NCBI RefSeq assembly: GCF_016587355.1
Contig: NZ_BNJF01000002.1
Location: forward strand, 1,178,001-1,242,000
Source of the DNA: Ktedonospora formicarum
GTDB lineage: Bacteria; Chloroflexota; Ktedonobacteria; Ktedonobacterales; Ktedonobacteraceae
Reading direction: 5' to 3'
Length of the DNA: 64,000 nt
In this document: positions 51,757-60,064 of the stretch, piece by piece
Numbering within the stretch: the stretch's first letter is position 1
How the letters are laid out: the number at the start of each line of letters is the position of its first letter
Made by a program: the position numbers and the translations under genes
Notes under the pieces: model-generated
The model's database searches: none
What the model was told of the DNA's origin: nothing
Seen by the model: only the letters and a program-made list of their open reading frames with translations

Positions 51757-52383
51757 ATGCAGCAGAAACAACGAATTGTACACCTCTTTGTTTATGATAC
51801 ATTCTCCGATTGGGAGCCAGCCTATGCTATCGCGGCCCTAAATAATCCATCCTGGCAGTCACGGTATTGCGTGCGAACTGTAGGCGTTAGTCGCGAGCCC
51901 ATCAAGACGATTGGAGGGTTGACCATCATTCCCGATATGGCATTGGCAGAGCTCACGCCTGCGCAGAGTGCTATGCTGATCCTGACTGGAGGTGAGGGTT
52001 GGACGGAAGGCAAACGGGATCAAGCACTTGAGTGTGCTCGGGCTTTCCTGGAAACTGGTGTACCAGTCGCGGCTATTTGTGGTGCTGTAGATGGGCTAGC
52101 TTGTGCCGGGCTGCTTGATGATAGGCGGCACACAGGCAATATTATCGACGCGCTCAAGGCAACGGGATATCGGGGTGAGGCGCTATATCAGCAGGAGCGA
52201 GCCTTCACGGATGGCGATCTTATCACCGCAGGAGCCACGGCCTCGCTGGAATTTGCTTATCACATCTTGAAACGGCTTGAGGTCTATACCCCTGAAGCCC
52301 TGGAGGCGTGGTATGGCCTCTTCAAGACCGGTGATCCAGCATACCACTTCGCGCTTATGCGTGCTTTGGGAATAGGAGTATAA
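51757..52383 (+). CDS. DJ-1/PfpI family protein (type 1 glutamine amidotransferase-like)
   Basis: The 208-residue protein has the DJ-1/PfpI fold. HLFVYDTFSDWEPAYAIAAL forms strand 1 with an acidic residue, and the nucleophile elbow is VAAICGAVDGLACAGLLDDR with Cys and the adjacent histidine-bearing RHTGN. This pattern matches the YdeA/ThiJ-like branch. Functions in the family include glyoxalase III, chaperone and protease-like activity; none can be assigned here. GGAAAGGGAG precedes the ATG. It lies alone, upstream of the GC-rich lipoprotein gene. Confidence 0.88.
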   Translation: MQQKQRIVHLFVYDTFSDWEPAYAIAALNNPSWQSRYCVRTVGVSREPIKTIGGLTIIPDMALAELTPAQSAMLILTGGEGWTEGKRDQALECARAFLETGVPVAAICGAVDGLACAGLLDDRRHTGNIIDALKATGYRGEALYQQERAFTDGDLITAGATASLEFAYHILKRLEVYTPEALEAWYGLFKTGDPAYHFALMRALGIGV

Positions 52384-52425
52384 GCCTGAAATTGTCTTGA
52401 AATAGGGTCAATTTTGGTGCAATGC

Positions 52426-52455
52426 TTGTCCATTGTACTTGTACCATAGTATACT
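52426..52455 (+). promoter_or_regulatory. Promoter upstream of the GC-rich lipoprotein gene
   Basis: TTGTCC (52426-52431) and TATACT (52450-52455) are 18 bases apart. The leader of about 185 bases contains a small GTCTCC/GGGAGAC hairpin near 52528-52544. Confidence 0.6.
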
Positions 52456-52645
52456 GCGAGTATCAAGCGAAACGCATCACCTCTTCTGTGTATTGTTGGT
52501 CTGACACTCGTCTCTGCGAAGCTAGTCTCCATCCGGGAGACAGTTGACGCGGATGTGTGCCAACTAGTGGTACGAAGAAGAATGAAGCGTGTTCTCAGCA
52601 CTTAAAAAAATCATCAGGCATCTCTCAAGAGAGAAGGTGAGTCAC

Positions 52646-53473
52646 GTGCGCATGCACCTGACTGGTCGAAACTGGTTCAACGCACTCTTCGTCGCGATCG
52701 TTGCGATACTCTTCGTGGCACTAACTGGTTGCGGCATTCCGCCGCACGCCCGGCCGGGGGTCGCACCCTCGGCGCCGGTGAGCGACTCGTCGATGCCGCT
52801 CAACCAATCAAGGGACAAGCCCTCGGCGTCGGCGAGCCCGACGACCGATCCCTCAGCGCCTGTGAAGCCTTCCGCGACAGGTCCGCGCACGATCTGCATC
52901 TCGCTGACGCGGGAGGACCTGACGGGCACAAGTGGACAGGCGACTCAGGTCGAGGGTGAGATCAGCGGGGTCGACGACGCCACACTGACCCTGTCCATCA
53001 GCGGCACGCAGACCGTGGTCACCGGCAGCGGGCCCGTCAAGGTGACGGGCTCCTCCCCGTTCGGTGGCAAGCACACTCTGAAGCTCACGGCGACCGTGAA
53101 AGGTCACGTGGTCGGTACCGCGCTCAACCAGACCGACTGGAGCAGTGGGGTGCGCAACTGCGTCACGATCAAGGGTGACAAGATCATCGGCTTCGAGGGG
53201 CGTGCCCATGCCAACGTCGTGAACGACGCTGTGGAGCACGTGCTGCTCGTCCGCGGCGAGGACCGTGAGGTCCGCAACACCGGCGGCGTGGATGCACTCA
53301 CCGGTGACGGCAAGCCTCTGGTGGCCCAGGACTGGCACCCGGTGCCGGCCAACGGGTACGCCACCGAGACGAACGTGAAGGTGTTCGGCCCTCCCGTGGA
53401 TGCGGGAAAGGACCAGGGCATCGTCAGCACCCTCATCGCCCAGCTCGACGCCGGGGCACTGGTGAACAACTGA
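52646..53473 (+). CDS. Actinobacterial-type lipoprotein of unknown function
   Basis: A GTG at 52646 (GAAGG eight bases upstream) or the ATG two codons later starts a protein of about 275 residues. A signal sequence ends in a lipobox (LFVALTGC), followed by a long Pro/Ser/Ala/Thr-rich linker and a beta-rich domain with two cysteines (TICISL, RNCVTI) that may form a disulfide. I do not recognise a family. Base use changes sharply: in 52921-52980 and 53041-53100 I count 40 G+C of 60 each, against 31 of 60 in 52321-52380, and codons end mostly in C or G. This points to acquisition from a high-GC actinobacterium. Confidence 0.75.
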   Translation: MRMHLTGRNWFNALFVAIVAILFVALTGCGIPPHARPGVAPSAPVSDSSMPLNQSRDKPSASASPTTDPSAPVKPSATGPRTICISLTREDLTGTSGQATQVEGEISGVDDATLTLSISGTQTVVTGSGPVKVTGSSPFGGKHTLKLTATVKGHVVGTALNQTDWSSGVRNCVTIKGDKIIGFEGRAHANVVNDAVEHVLLVRGEDREVRNTGGVDALTGDGKPLVAQDWHPVPANGYATETNVKVFGPPVDAGKDQGIVSTLIAQLDAGALVNN

Positions 53474-53481
53474 GAACGAAG

Positions 53482-53540
53482 CGAGAAGGCTCCGGGAGTC
53501 GCCAGCAGCGCAACGCGCGGCGATCCCCAGAGCCTTCTCG
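53482..53540 (+). terminator. Terminator after the lipoprotein gene
   Basis: CGAGAAGGCTC (53482-53492) pairs perfectly with GAGCCTTCTCG (53530-53540), and the enclosed GC-rich sequence adds an inner stem. It has the same GC-rich character as the gene. Confidence 0.75.
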
Positions 53541-53572
53541 TGTATATATGCGAGTGAGATCGTGGGGGAAGC

Positions 53573-53602
53573 GGCGCAGTCCGAAGCTCTGCGCCTACAT
53601 AT
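53573..53602 (-). repeat. REP-like hairpin with TATGTAG head
   Basis: On the minus strand ATATGTAG is followed by GCGCAG, a nine-base loop AGCTTCGGA and CTGCGCC. Head and layout match the copies at 7.0-7.2 kb while the stem sequence differs. It marks the downstream boundary of the GC-rich segment. Confidence 0.65.
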
Positions 53603-53634
53603 GGGGAGAGGAAGTTTTTTGTGTGGAGATTGGG

Positions 53635-54027
53635 TTATTGGAATTCGGGTGAGCGCCAGGGCATCTCCTGAAGAAGCCATGTGTTGCCATCAGGGTCGCT
53701 AAAAGAGGAGTATTTTATCCCCTGGTCATGTTCATCAACCTCGCTCATGTGAATGCCACGGTTGGCAAGTGCTTCACGAGCTTTGTAAATATCCCCTACA
53801 ACTAAGTGCAGAGCCTTTATGGTACCGGGCTGCATAGCTGAGATTTCGCCAAGTCCGGTGCCGATGACGATTGAGCAGTTTGATCCAGGTGGAGTGAGTT
53901 GCACAACACGCATTCCATTCCTCTGTACATCAACGTCCACATTAAAGCCAACCTGCTCCACGTAGAATTCCTTGGCGCGATCAACATCCGCGACTGGTAT
54001 TGGCACCAGCTCAAGTTTCATGTCCAT
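53635..54027 (-). CDS. VOC family (glyoxalase/bleomycin-resistance-like) protein
   Basis: From the ATG at 54027 this 130-residue protein has two VOC beta-alpha-beta-beta-beta modules. MKLELVPIPVADVDRAKEFYVEQVGF starts the first, and HLVVGDIYKAREALANRGI with YSSFSDPDGNTWLLQE forms the second. Metal-binding positions fit a His near the second-module start and a Glu at the end (LLQE). Such small proteins include dioxygenases, lyases and antibiotic-binding proteins, and the function here is undetermined. It is convergent with the lipoprotein gene. Confidence 0.88.
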   Translation of the reverse strand: MDMKLELVPIPVADVDRAKEFYVEQVGFNVDVDVQRNGMRVVQLTPPGSNCSIVIGTGLGEISAMQPGTIKALHLVVGDIYKAREALANRGIHMSEVDEHDQGIKYSSFSDPDGNTWLLQEMPWRSPEFQ

Positions 54028-54222
54028 TCTGATCCCTGTTCCTTTCTTCATTAGCACAATATCGCTTGCAATTCACAAGTGTCTGTACTGTGTTATTCTG
54101 ACGGAATGTCGTAGATGTGGAAGAGTAAAGAAACGAAACGACACTTTCAAGTGACTTTGAATTTGCAATGAGCGGGGTTCACATGCGAGACTGAAGGGAG
54201 TGTAAAGCAAAGGAGGGACAAT

Positions 54223-55032
54223 GTGAGCAATTTTACTGGAAAGGCCGTCTTTGTCACTGGCGCGGGGACGGGCATTGGCTATGCGCTCTGTCGGGCCTTC
54301 GCGAATGAGGGCGCAACGGTCGCGCTGAACGATATTGATGCGGAACTATGTAGTCGGGCTGCGCAAGCGTTGAATACTGAACTGAAGATTGAGTGTGTCC
54401 ATCCATATGCGGGTGATGTTGCTGATGTAGATAGCATTCGGAGCATGTTTCAAAGCTTCGCGGAGAAAGCAGGTGGGCTAGATATTGTGATTGCCAACGC
54501 TGGCATTACCAACTATGGCTCGTTCCTCGACTATACTCCCGAAGCCTTTGACCGCTTAACAGGTGTGAACCTGCGTGGAAGCTTCTTTATCGCGCAGACA
54601 GCCGCCCGCATCATGATAGAAGCGCAGACTCCTGGACGCATTATTTTGATGTCGTCTGTTACTGGCGTTCAGGCTCACCTGAATTTGAGCGTGTACGGCG
54701 TGAGCAAGGCGGGAATTCGCATGATGGCGAAGAGTATCGCGCTGGAGGTCGGTAAGTATGGTATTACAGTCAATGCTATCAGTCCTGGCGCGACCCTTAC
54801 TGAGCGAACACTACAAGATGATCCCGATTATGAAACGCATTGGGCAGAGGTGACACCAACCAGGCGTGTTGGCTATGTAGATGATGTGGTGGCAGCCGCG
54901 CTTTATCTCGCCTCGCCTGGGGCGCGCCAAGTGACAGGGCAAACCCTTGTGGTTGATGGGGGCTGGACGCTGCATAGTCCTCTGCCTGATGATATGCCTG
55001 ATCTACCTAAATACTCTTCGCGTTTAAGATAA
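54223..55032 (+). CDS. Short-chain dehydrogenase, probable sugar dehydrogenase
   Basis: A GTG start at 54223 with GGAGG nine bases upstream gives 269 residues. Classical SDR motifs are complete: FVTGAGTGIGYALCRAF, NAGITNYGSF, catalytic Ser in ILMSSVTGVQ and Tyr/Lys in YGVSK, and the ending VTGQTLVVDGGWTLHS. It lies 49 bases before an IlvD/Edd-type dehydratase gene. That arrangement is typical of non-phosphorylative sugar breakdown, where an aldose is oxidised and the aldonate dehydrated, so a sugar such as rhamnose, fucose, arabinose or xylose is the likely substrate. Confidence 0.87.
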   Translation: MSNFTGKAVFVTGAGTGIGYALCRAFANEGATVALNDIDAELCSRAAQALNTELKIECVHPYAGDVADVDSIRSMFQSFAEKAGGLDIVIANAGITNYGSFLDYTPEAFDRLTGVNLRGSFFIAQTAARIMIEAQTPGRIILMSSVTGVQAHLNLSVYGVSKAGIRMMAKSIALEVGKYGITVNAISPGATLTERTLQDDPDYETHWAEVTPTRRVGYVDDVVAAALYLASPGARQVTGQTLVVDGGWTLHSPLPDDMPDLPKYSSRLR

Positions 55033-55081
55033 GCAATATGCGAGCCGCTAACACTGGATTGCATGGTTGAAAAGGAGAGCA

Positions 55082-56821
55082 ATGATGCCGATAGATCCTA
55101 GCAAACTAAGGAGCCAGCACCTGCGCTCCGTGAATCATCAAGGCGACGCCTTGCGGATGGGTATGAACTGGACCGAGGAAGATCTGAGCAAACCTCAGGT
55201 ACTTGTCGATAGCGCCTATGGTATGGGTCATCCGGGCACATTCCACTTTCGCTCGCTTGTTGAAGAGGTGAGTAATGGTGTCTTTGAGTCAGGTGGTAAG
55301 CCGGGCGTCTTTACTGTCAGCGATATATGCGACGGTGTCGCTCAGGCGCACTCAGGTATGTCGTACTCTCTAGTCTCACGTGATATCATGGCGGCGATGA
55401 TTGAGATTCACGCTCTGGGGCACCCCCACGATGGTATGGTATTGATCTCAGGCAATGATAAGTCGGTACCTGCACATCTGCTCGCCATTGCTCGCTGCAA
55501 CCTGCCAGCTATTCACCTGCCGGGTGGTACCCAATTGAACGCGCCCGATTATGTGACCTCAAATCACCTCTGGCCTATGGGCATGGCTGTCGAGCGGGGA
55601 GAATTTGAACGGGAAGAGTTTGAACAGGCCGAGCATGGGGCATGCCCCACATGTGGAGCCTGCCAGTTCATGGGGAGTGCCAGCACGGGTCAGGTTATCT
55701 CGGAGGCGCTTGGTCTATCCTTGCCGGGGTCGGCCCTCGTGCCAGCGCCTCTCGCGCAACTTTTGCGCTATGCTCGCGCTACTGGTAAACAGATGTTGAG
55801 ACTCATTGAAGAGGAGATCACACCCCGGCGTATTTTGACTCGCGAAGCTTTTGAGAACGCAATCGTTATCCACGCGGCGGTTGGTGGCTCCACGAATATG
55901 TTGTTACATCTGCCACTGATCGCGCGCGAGGCAGGGATTGAGATCACCATCGATGATTTTGACCGCATCCACCGTCAGGTGCCAGTGCTGGCAAATGTAA
56001 AGACTACTGGGCGTTATCCGGTTGAGTATTTCTGGTACGCTGGTGGTGTTCCCGCCATTATGCTAGAGTTACGTGATATGCTCCACCTGGACTGCCTGAC
56101 CGTGACTGGTAAGACGCTGGGTCAGAATTTGGAAGAGATTGAACATAGCCGCTTCTTCGCCGAGCGCATCGGTTATCTGCGCAATGTTAAGGTGTCCCGG
56201 CGTGAGGTCATTCGTCCACGCTCGGACCCCTTCGGTAGTGACGGTGGGGTCGCGGTGCTACGAGGCAATCTCGCCCCTGATGGAGCAGTCGTCAAAGCCT
56301 TCGCGGTCCCGCCTGAAATGCATGTGCATGTAGGGCCAGCCAGGGTCTTCGATTTTGAAGAGGAGGCTATTGCGGCGTTACGGGAGCGCAAGATTCTTCC
56401 TGGCGATGTGGTGGTCATTCGCTATGAGGGGCCGCGTGCCAATGGCATGCCCGAAATGTATTTTGCCTCCGCTATCATCGCCGATGATCCCGCGCTCAAC
56501 ACCACTACCGCCCTGATAACTGATGGACGCTTCTCAGGCGCGATGAAGGGACCATGTATCGGGCATATTACCCCCGAAGCCCTCGATGGAGGCCCTGTCG
56601 CGCTCATTGAAGAAGGCGACCTGATCGAGATTCATATTCCTGAGCGTCGTCTCGCTGTGGTAGGAACTGGGGATCAGCATCTAGCTGCCGAAGAGATCGA
56701 GCGCGTATTAGCTGAGCGGCGAGCACGCTGGACACCACCCCCACCACGGCATAGTACTGGCATTCTTTCGCTTTTTGCCCGGGTCGCGGGTGGCGCATCT
56801 GAGGGGGCATCTCTGACATGA
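55082..56821 (+). CDS. IlvD/Edd-family dehydratase, probable aldonate dehydratase
   Basis: From the ATG at 55082 (AAAGGAG four bases upstream; an adjacent ATG at 55085 is equally possible) it has 579 residues. Family landmarks are DICDGVAQAHSGMSYSLVSRD, CPTCGACQFMGSASTGQ, DGRFSGAMKGPCIGHITPEA and GGPVALIEEGD. Canonical members bind an Fe-S cluster through three cysteines. Here the PCN-type first ligand site reads HPGTFHF and the GCDK site reads GNDK (Asn125), so two are absent, while CPTCGAC offers three clustered cysteines (188, 191, 194). It follows an SDR gene, which suggests aldonic-acid dehydration rather than branched-chain amino-acid synthesis. Confidence 0.87.
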   Translation: MMPIDPSKLRSQHLRSVNHQGDALRMGMNWTEEDLSKPQVLVDSAYGMGHPGTFHFRSLVEEVSNGVFESGGKPGVFTVSDICDGVAQAHSGMSYSLVSRDIMAAMIEIHALGHPHDGMVLISGNDKSVPAHLLAIARCNLPAIHLPGGTQLNAPDYVTSNHLWPMGMAVERGEFEREEFEQAEHGACPTCGACQFMGSASTGQVISEALGLSLPGSALVPAPLAQLLRYARATGKQMLRLIEEEITPRRILTREAFENAIVIHAAVGGSTNMLLHLPLIAREAGIEITIDDFDRIHRQVPVLANVKTTGRYPVEYFWYAGGVPAIMLELRDMLHLDCLTVTGKTLGQNLEEIEHSRFFAERIGYLRNVKVSRREVIRPRSDPFGSDGGVAVLRGNLAPDGAVVKAFAVPPEMHVHVGPARVFDFEEEAIAALRERKILPGDVVVIRYEGPRANGMPEMYFASAIIADDPALNTTTALITDGRFSGAMKGPCIGHITPEALDGGPVALIEEGDLIEIHIPERRLAVVGTGDQHLAAEEIERVLAERRARWTPPPPRHSTGILSLFARVAGGASEGASLT

Positions 56822-56844
56822 GATAAGAAACTTTGATGCAAAAG

Positions 56845-56874
56845 ATATGTAGGCACTCAACTTTGATGAGTGCC
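56845..56874 (+). repeat. REP-like hairpin with TATGTAG head
   Basis: ATATGTAG leads directly into AGGCACTCA, loop ACTTTGA and TGAGTGCCT. It has the same head as the other REP-like copies with an unrelated stem. It lies 24 bases after the dehydratase stop and may also terminate that transcript. Confidence 0.62.
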
Positions 56875-56895
56875 TGATAATAGGAGTGTCATTGT

Positions 56896-57837
56896 ATGCG
56901 CGAACGAATGATTGAATTGCCGTGGGCAGTACGCCAGAAGGTTGCGACGCTGGGCGAGGAGGGCTTGTGGTGGGTGGAGGGTTTAGGCGAACTTATTGAG
57001 GTGCTTGAGCAGGAGTGGGATATGAGTGTGGGCAAGTGCCTTGCGGGAGGCTCTGAGGCATATGTGGCGGAAGCCAGAATGGGGGATGGTTCAGAGGCCA
57101 TTCTCAAGCTGGCTATGCCGGAGATGGTGGGTAATACTGTGTTCGAGAATGAGGTTCAGACATTTGCAGTCGCGGATGGTCATGGTTACGCCCGCCTTAT
57201 CAGGCATGACCTGACTCGCCGCGCGATGCTGTTGGAGCGTCTGGGCACGCCATTAATGGATCTGGGATATGCTACAAACACACAGATTGAGATCATCTGT
57301 ACAACGCTTAAGGCTGCCTGGACCCACCGTCCGCCAGCTTCACTGCTTCAGACTGGTACTGGTGTGGCTGAGGCATTGGCGAACTTTATTACAACGCTCT
57401 GGGAAGAACTTGGTAGACCCGTCTCTAAGCGAGCGTATCACAAGGTGTTATCTTTCGCACGCTCCCGTGAAGCGGCCTTTGATCCGCAAAGCGCGGTCCT
57501 GGTACATGGCGATGCTCATAGCGGTAACATACTGCAAGATCTCTCCCAGCCTCAACCCGCGTTTAAGTTTATTGATCCGGATGGCTTTGTGGCCGAGCCT
57601 GCGTATGACCTTAGCATCCCAATGCGTGAGTGGTGCGATGAATTGCTTGCTGATCCGGTGAGCCTGGGTCGCGAACGGTGTGACTATCTCAGCCACTTGA
57701 CCGGTGTTGATCCACAAGGTATATGGGAGTGGGGCTTCATCCAATCAATGTCTCACGGGTTATTTCTGCTGAAGGTAGGTCAGGTGCAAGCAGGGCGTAA
57801 GGTGCTTCAGGTTGCCGAGGCATGGGCTAGAGTGTGA
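56896..57837 (+). CDS. APH(6)/streptomycin-6-phosphotransferase-like kinase
   Basis: The 313-residue protein belongs to the aminoglycoside phosphotransferase family, APH(6)-like branch. Near residue 17 begins VATLGEEGLWWVEGL, the ATP lysine is in AILKLAMPEM, LLERLG is the hinge, and the catalytic loop VHGDAHSGNIL and FIDPDGFVAEPAYDL carry the catalytic and metal-binding aspartates. The branch includes streptomycin and hydroxyurea-resistance kinases. Resistance to streptomycin is possible but unproven. It lies 22 bases after a REP hairpin and is followed by a terminator. Confidence 0.87.
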   Translation: MRERMIELPWAVRQKVATLGEEGLWWVEGLGELIEVLEQEWDMSVGKCLAGGSEAYVAEARMGDGSEAILKLAMPEMVGNTVFENEVQTFAVADGHGYARLIRHDLTRRAMLLERLGTPLMDLGYATNTQIEIICTTLKAAWTHRPPASLLQTGTGVAEALANFITTLWEELGRPVSKRAYHKVLSFARSREAAFDPQSAVLVHGDAHSGNILQDLSQPQPAFKFIDPDGFVAEPAYDLSIPMREWCDELLADPVSLGRERCDYLSHLTGVDPQGIWEWGFIQSMSHGLFLLKVGQVQAGRKVLQVAEAWARV

Positions 57838-57907
57838 GTCTGAATGCGATATATGTGAGGAGCGATATTAATGAGGCGGTAGAGGAATGGTGGAAGTGGG
57901 AGAAGAC

Positions 57908-57945
57908 GATGAAGCGACACCCTTTGCCTTGGGGCTCGCTTCATC
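57908..57945. terminator. Terminator between convergent genes
   Basis: GATGAAGCGA (57908-57917) pairs perfectly with TCGCTTCATC (57936-57945), and the inner bases extend the stem imperfectly. It lies between the APH-like and DHA2 exporter genes. Confidence 0.7.
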
Positions 57946-57958
57946 ATAGAGGTTAATG

Positions 57959-59410
57959 CTACATTGTTGTGTTGCTGGCATGGGGCTTATGTCCCTCTAG
58001 AGGCCGTACTAAGAAGATCGTTCCCGCGCTCAGGAGCGCGATGAAGGCCATGGTCAGAACGAAAGCAAGTGCGATGCCCGTGCCGCTAATGGTCAGCACC
58101 GCGTAGATCAGACCGATAATGGCAACTCCCAACGTACCAGATATCTCAAGTGTCGTGGTGTAGATGCCCGACGCAGCCCCTACATGGGCCGCTGTGACTT
58201 CCTCAACCGTCTTTGGCATGAGTGGCGTGTAGAGCAGGGCATGGCTGAAGCATAGGACGAAGAAGGCTATCAATATTGGGAATACACCCCAGCGTGCTTC
58301 AAGGTATTGAGCTGCAAGTAAGACCAGGGCATAATTGATTGTTACCAGGCAAGCGGCAATTGAGATGTTGCGTCGACCCAGGCGAGGCAGAATTAGAGTG
58401 CTGGCGCTGGAAGCCAGGATGAACGCGATGCTGCCAACCACCATTGCCAGACCCGATTGTAGTGGTGTGAAATGTAGCCCGGTTTGTAGATAGATTGAGA
58501 ACAGAAAAATCATACCATTCCAAAGCGAACCATCAAGCAGATTGGTCAGGTTACCAGCCGTGAACTTATGCAGCTTGAAGAGTTCGGGAGAGACCAGGGG
58601 CTCTTGCCCCTGTTTTGCTGTATATTGCTCGTAGAACCAGAAGGCAACGACACAAGGTAGCGATAACGGCAGGCAGATGATGGTCCATAGCGGCCAGCCG
58701 GTATTACCTCCCATGATAAGGGGAAAGGTAAAGAATACCAGTGCCAGTGTCAACAGAGCGACGCCGCCATAATCCAGGGTGTGTGTGGCGGGTTCCCTAG
58801 ATTCTTTAATAAAAAGTATCGAAGCCACCAGAACGATGAGACCAAAAGGTACGTTGATTAGGAAGATACTACGCCAGCCCATACCCAGGACATTCGCCAC
58901 GATGAGTCCACCGCCAAGTACCATGCCTACGACTGAGGCCAGACCCAGGGTCGCAGCATAGGCGCTCATAGCTACTGGCCGCTCCTGAGACGAGAAATTA
59001 TCCTGAATGAGTGAGAAGACCTGTGGGGTCATCATTGCTGCCGCCGTGCCCTGCAATACACGAAAGACAATCAGTAGCAAGGGATCTGGCGCGAAGCCGC
59101 AAAGTGCTGAGAAGGCCGTGAAGGCTCCTACGCCAATTAGAAACAGACGCTTGCGCCCATACAGATCACCCAGGCGACCACCAAGGACGAGCAAAGCAGC
59201 GTTGGCTAGAGTGTAGCCAGCAGAGATTAATTGCATCTCCGCGAAACCCGTATGTAGCTCGTGCTGGATGGTTGGAATGGCGACATTAACAATAAAGATG
59301 TCGATTGCCCCCATCAAAGTCGCGCCTAGTGCGGCGGCTAGCATGAGCCAGCGCTTTGAATCGAGCACTTTCGCAGTAGTTTTTGTTTTAGTCGTTAATT
59401 CTGCGTTCAT
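57959..59410 (-). CDS. DHA2-family (EmrB/QacA-like) MFS exporter
   Basis: The 483-residue protein has about 14 hydrophobic helices, as expected for drug:proton antiporter family 2. Signatures are LGATLMGAIDIFIVNVAIPT in helix 1, LGGRLGDLYGRKRLFLIG between helices 2 and 3, and VLQGTAAAMMTPQVFSLIQD in helix 5. It exports hydrophobic drugs or dyes, or possibly a metabolite, from the inner membrane. It is convergent with the APH-like gene and has no adjacent regulator, so the trigger for its expression is not apparent. Confidence 0.92.
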   Translation of the reverse strand: MNAELTTKTKTTAKVLDSKRWLMLAAALGATLMGAIDIFIVNVAIPTIQHELHTGFAEMQLISAGYTLANAALLVLGGRLGDLYGRKRLFLIGVGAFTAFSALCGFAPDPLLLIVFRVLQGTAAAMMTPQVFSLIQDNFSSQERPVAMSAYAATLGLASVVGMVLGGGLIVANVLGMGWRSIFLINVPFGLIVLVASILFIKESREPATHTLDYGGVALLTLALVFFTFPLIMGGNTGWPLWTIICLPLSLPCVVAFWFYEQYTAKQGQEPLVSPELFKLHKFTAGNLTNLLDGSLWNGMIFLFSIYLQTGLHFTPLQSGLAMVVGSIAFILASSASTLILPRLGRRNISIAACLVTINYALVLLAAQYLEARWGVFPILIAFFVLCFSHALLYTPLMPKTVEEVTAAHVGAASGIYTTTLEISGTLGVAIIGLIYAVLTISGTGIALAFVLTMAFIALLSAGTIFLVRPLEGHKPHASNTTM

Positions 59411-59547
59411 GGATATTTGTTTCTACCTTTTATTTGCATATATGCTTTATAAGTAACTAATTCATGATGTATACAAGTGTGTTTGCGTTGTTGGGGTTGA
59501 TGCCTGATTGATACTGAACCAGGCATCAACTGATCTGGATGTGAGGT

Positions 59548-60063
59548 TTAGATAGGGTAGCCTTTCGTGCCCTGGAGACCCTTGAGGACTGAGATCTCGC
59601 CAGTCATATTGTCGACGTGCCCCAGCACCATGCGATTGAGGATGACGCCGACAGTCATGTGCCCCAATCCGAAGGCGGTTAGATCCAGGTCGCGATCCAG
59701 GTCCTCGTCAGTCAAGGTCGCGAGGTAAGCGTCGGTGGCAGCATGGACCGCCTGGGCGTAGCTCAGTGTTTGCGGCAGGTCGATCCGCACGCTCCGCGCC
59801 CACTCTGGCGAGCTCAGAGGTTGAACGTCGCTGATACCAGTCTTATTTGCCCACTCGGAGGCGTAGAGGGGCGCGCCGCCTTTGAGTACCATGTTGATGG
59901 CTAAGTCCTCGCTAGCAATGGCATGGACATAGGTCGCTGCCAGAGGATTCGCGGTGCCGAGAGGAGTCCAGTGAGCTTGCTCCTCTGTCACGCCTTCCAT
60001 AGTCGCTCCCAAAAAGCCATGAGCCTGCTGAATTTGTTCTCGAAGAAGTGTTGTTGCTTGCAT
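59548..60063 (-). CDS. DinB superfamily protein
   Basis: This 171-residue protein has a DinB-like four-helix fold: LREQIQQAHGFLGATMEGVT forms helix 1, TYVHAIASEDLAINMVL carries the first His, and LGHVDNMTGEISVLKGLQG a later His. One canonical histidine of the metal site is not obvious (FGLGHMTVGVILNRMV may supply it). Family members are thiol-dependent transferases or hydrolases. It begins one base after the stop of a frameshifted small gene and so was probably part of a two-gene operon. Confidence 0.82.
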   Translation of the reverse strand: MQATTLLREQIQQAHGFLGATMEGVTEEQAHWTPLGTANPLAATYVHAIASEDLAINMVLKGGAPLYASEWANKTGISDVQPLSSPEWARSVRIDLPQTLSYAQAVHAATDAYLATLTDEDLDRDLDLTAFGLGHMTVGVILNRMVLGHVDNMTGEISVLKGLQGTKGYPI

Positions 60064-60064
60064 G

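Noticed and set aside
52853..53680. A long open frame on the minus strand opposite the GC-rich lipoprotein gene.
   Set aside because: High GC with G/C at third positions produces long antisense frames. The plus-strand product has a signal sequence and lipobox, and the antisense one is not protein-like.
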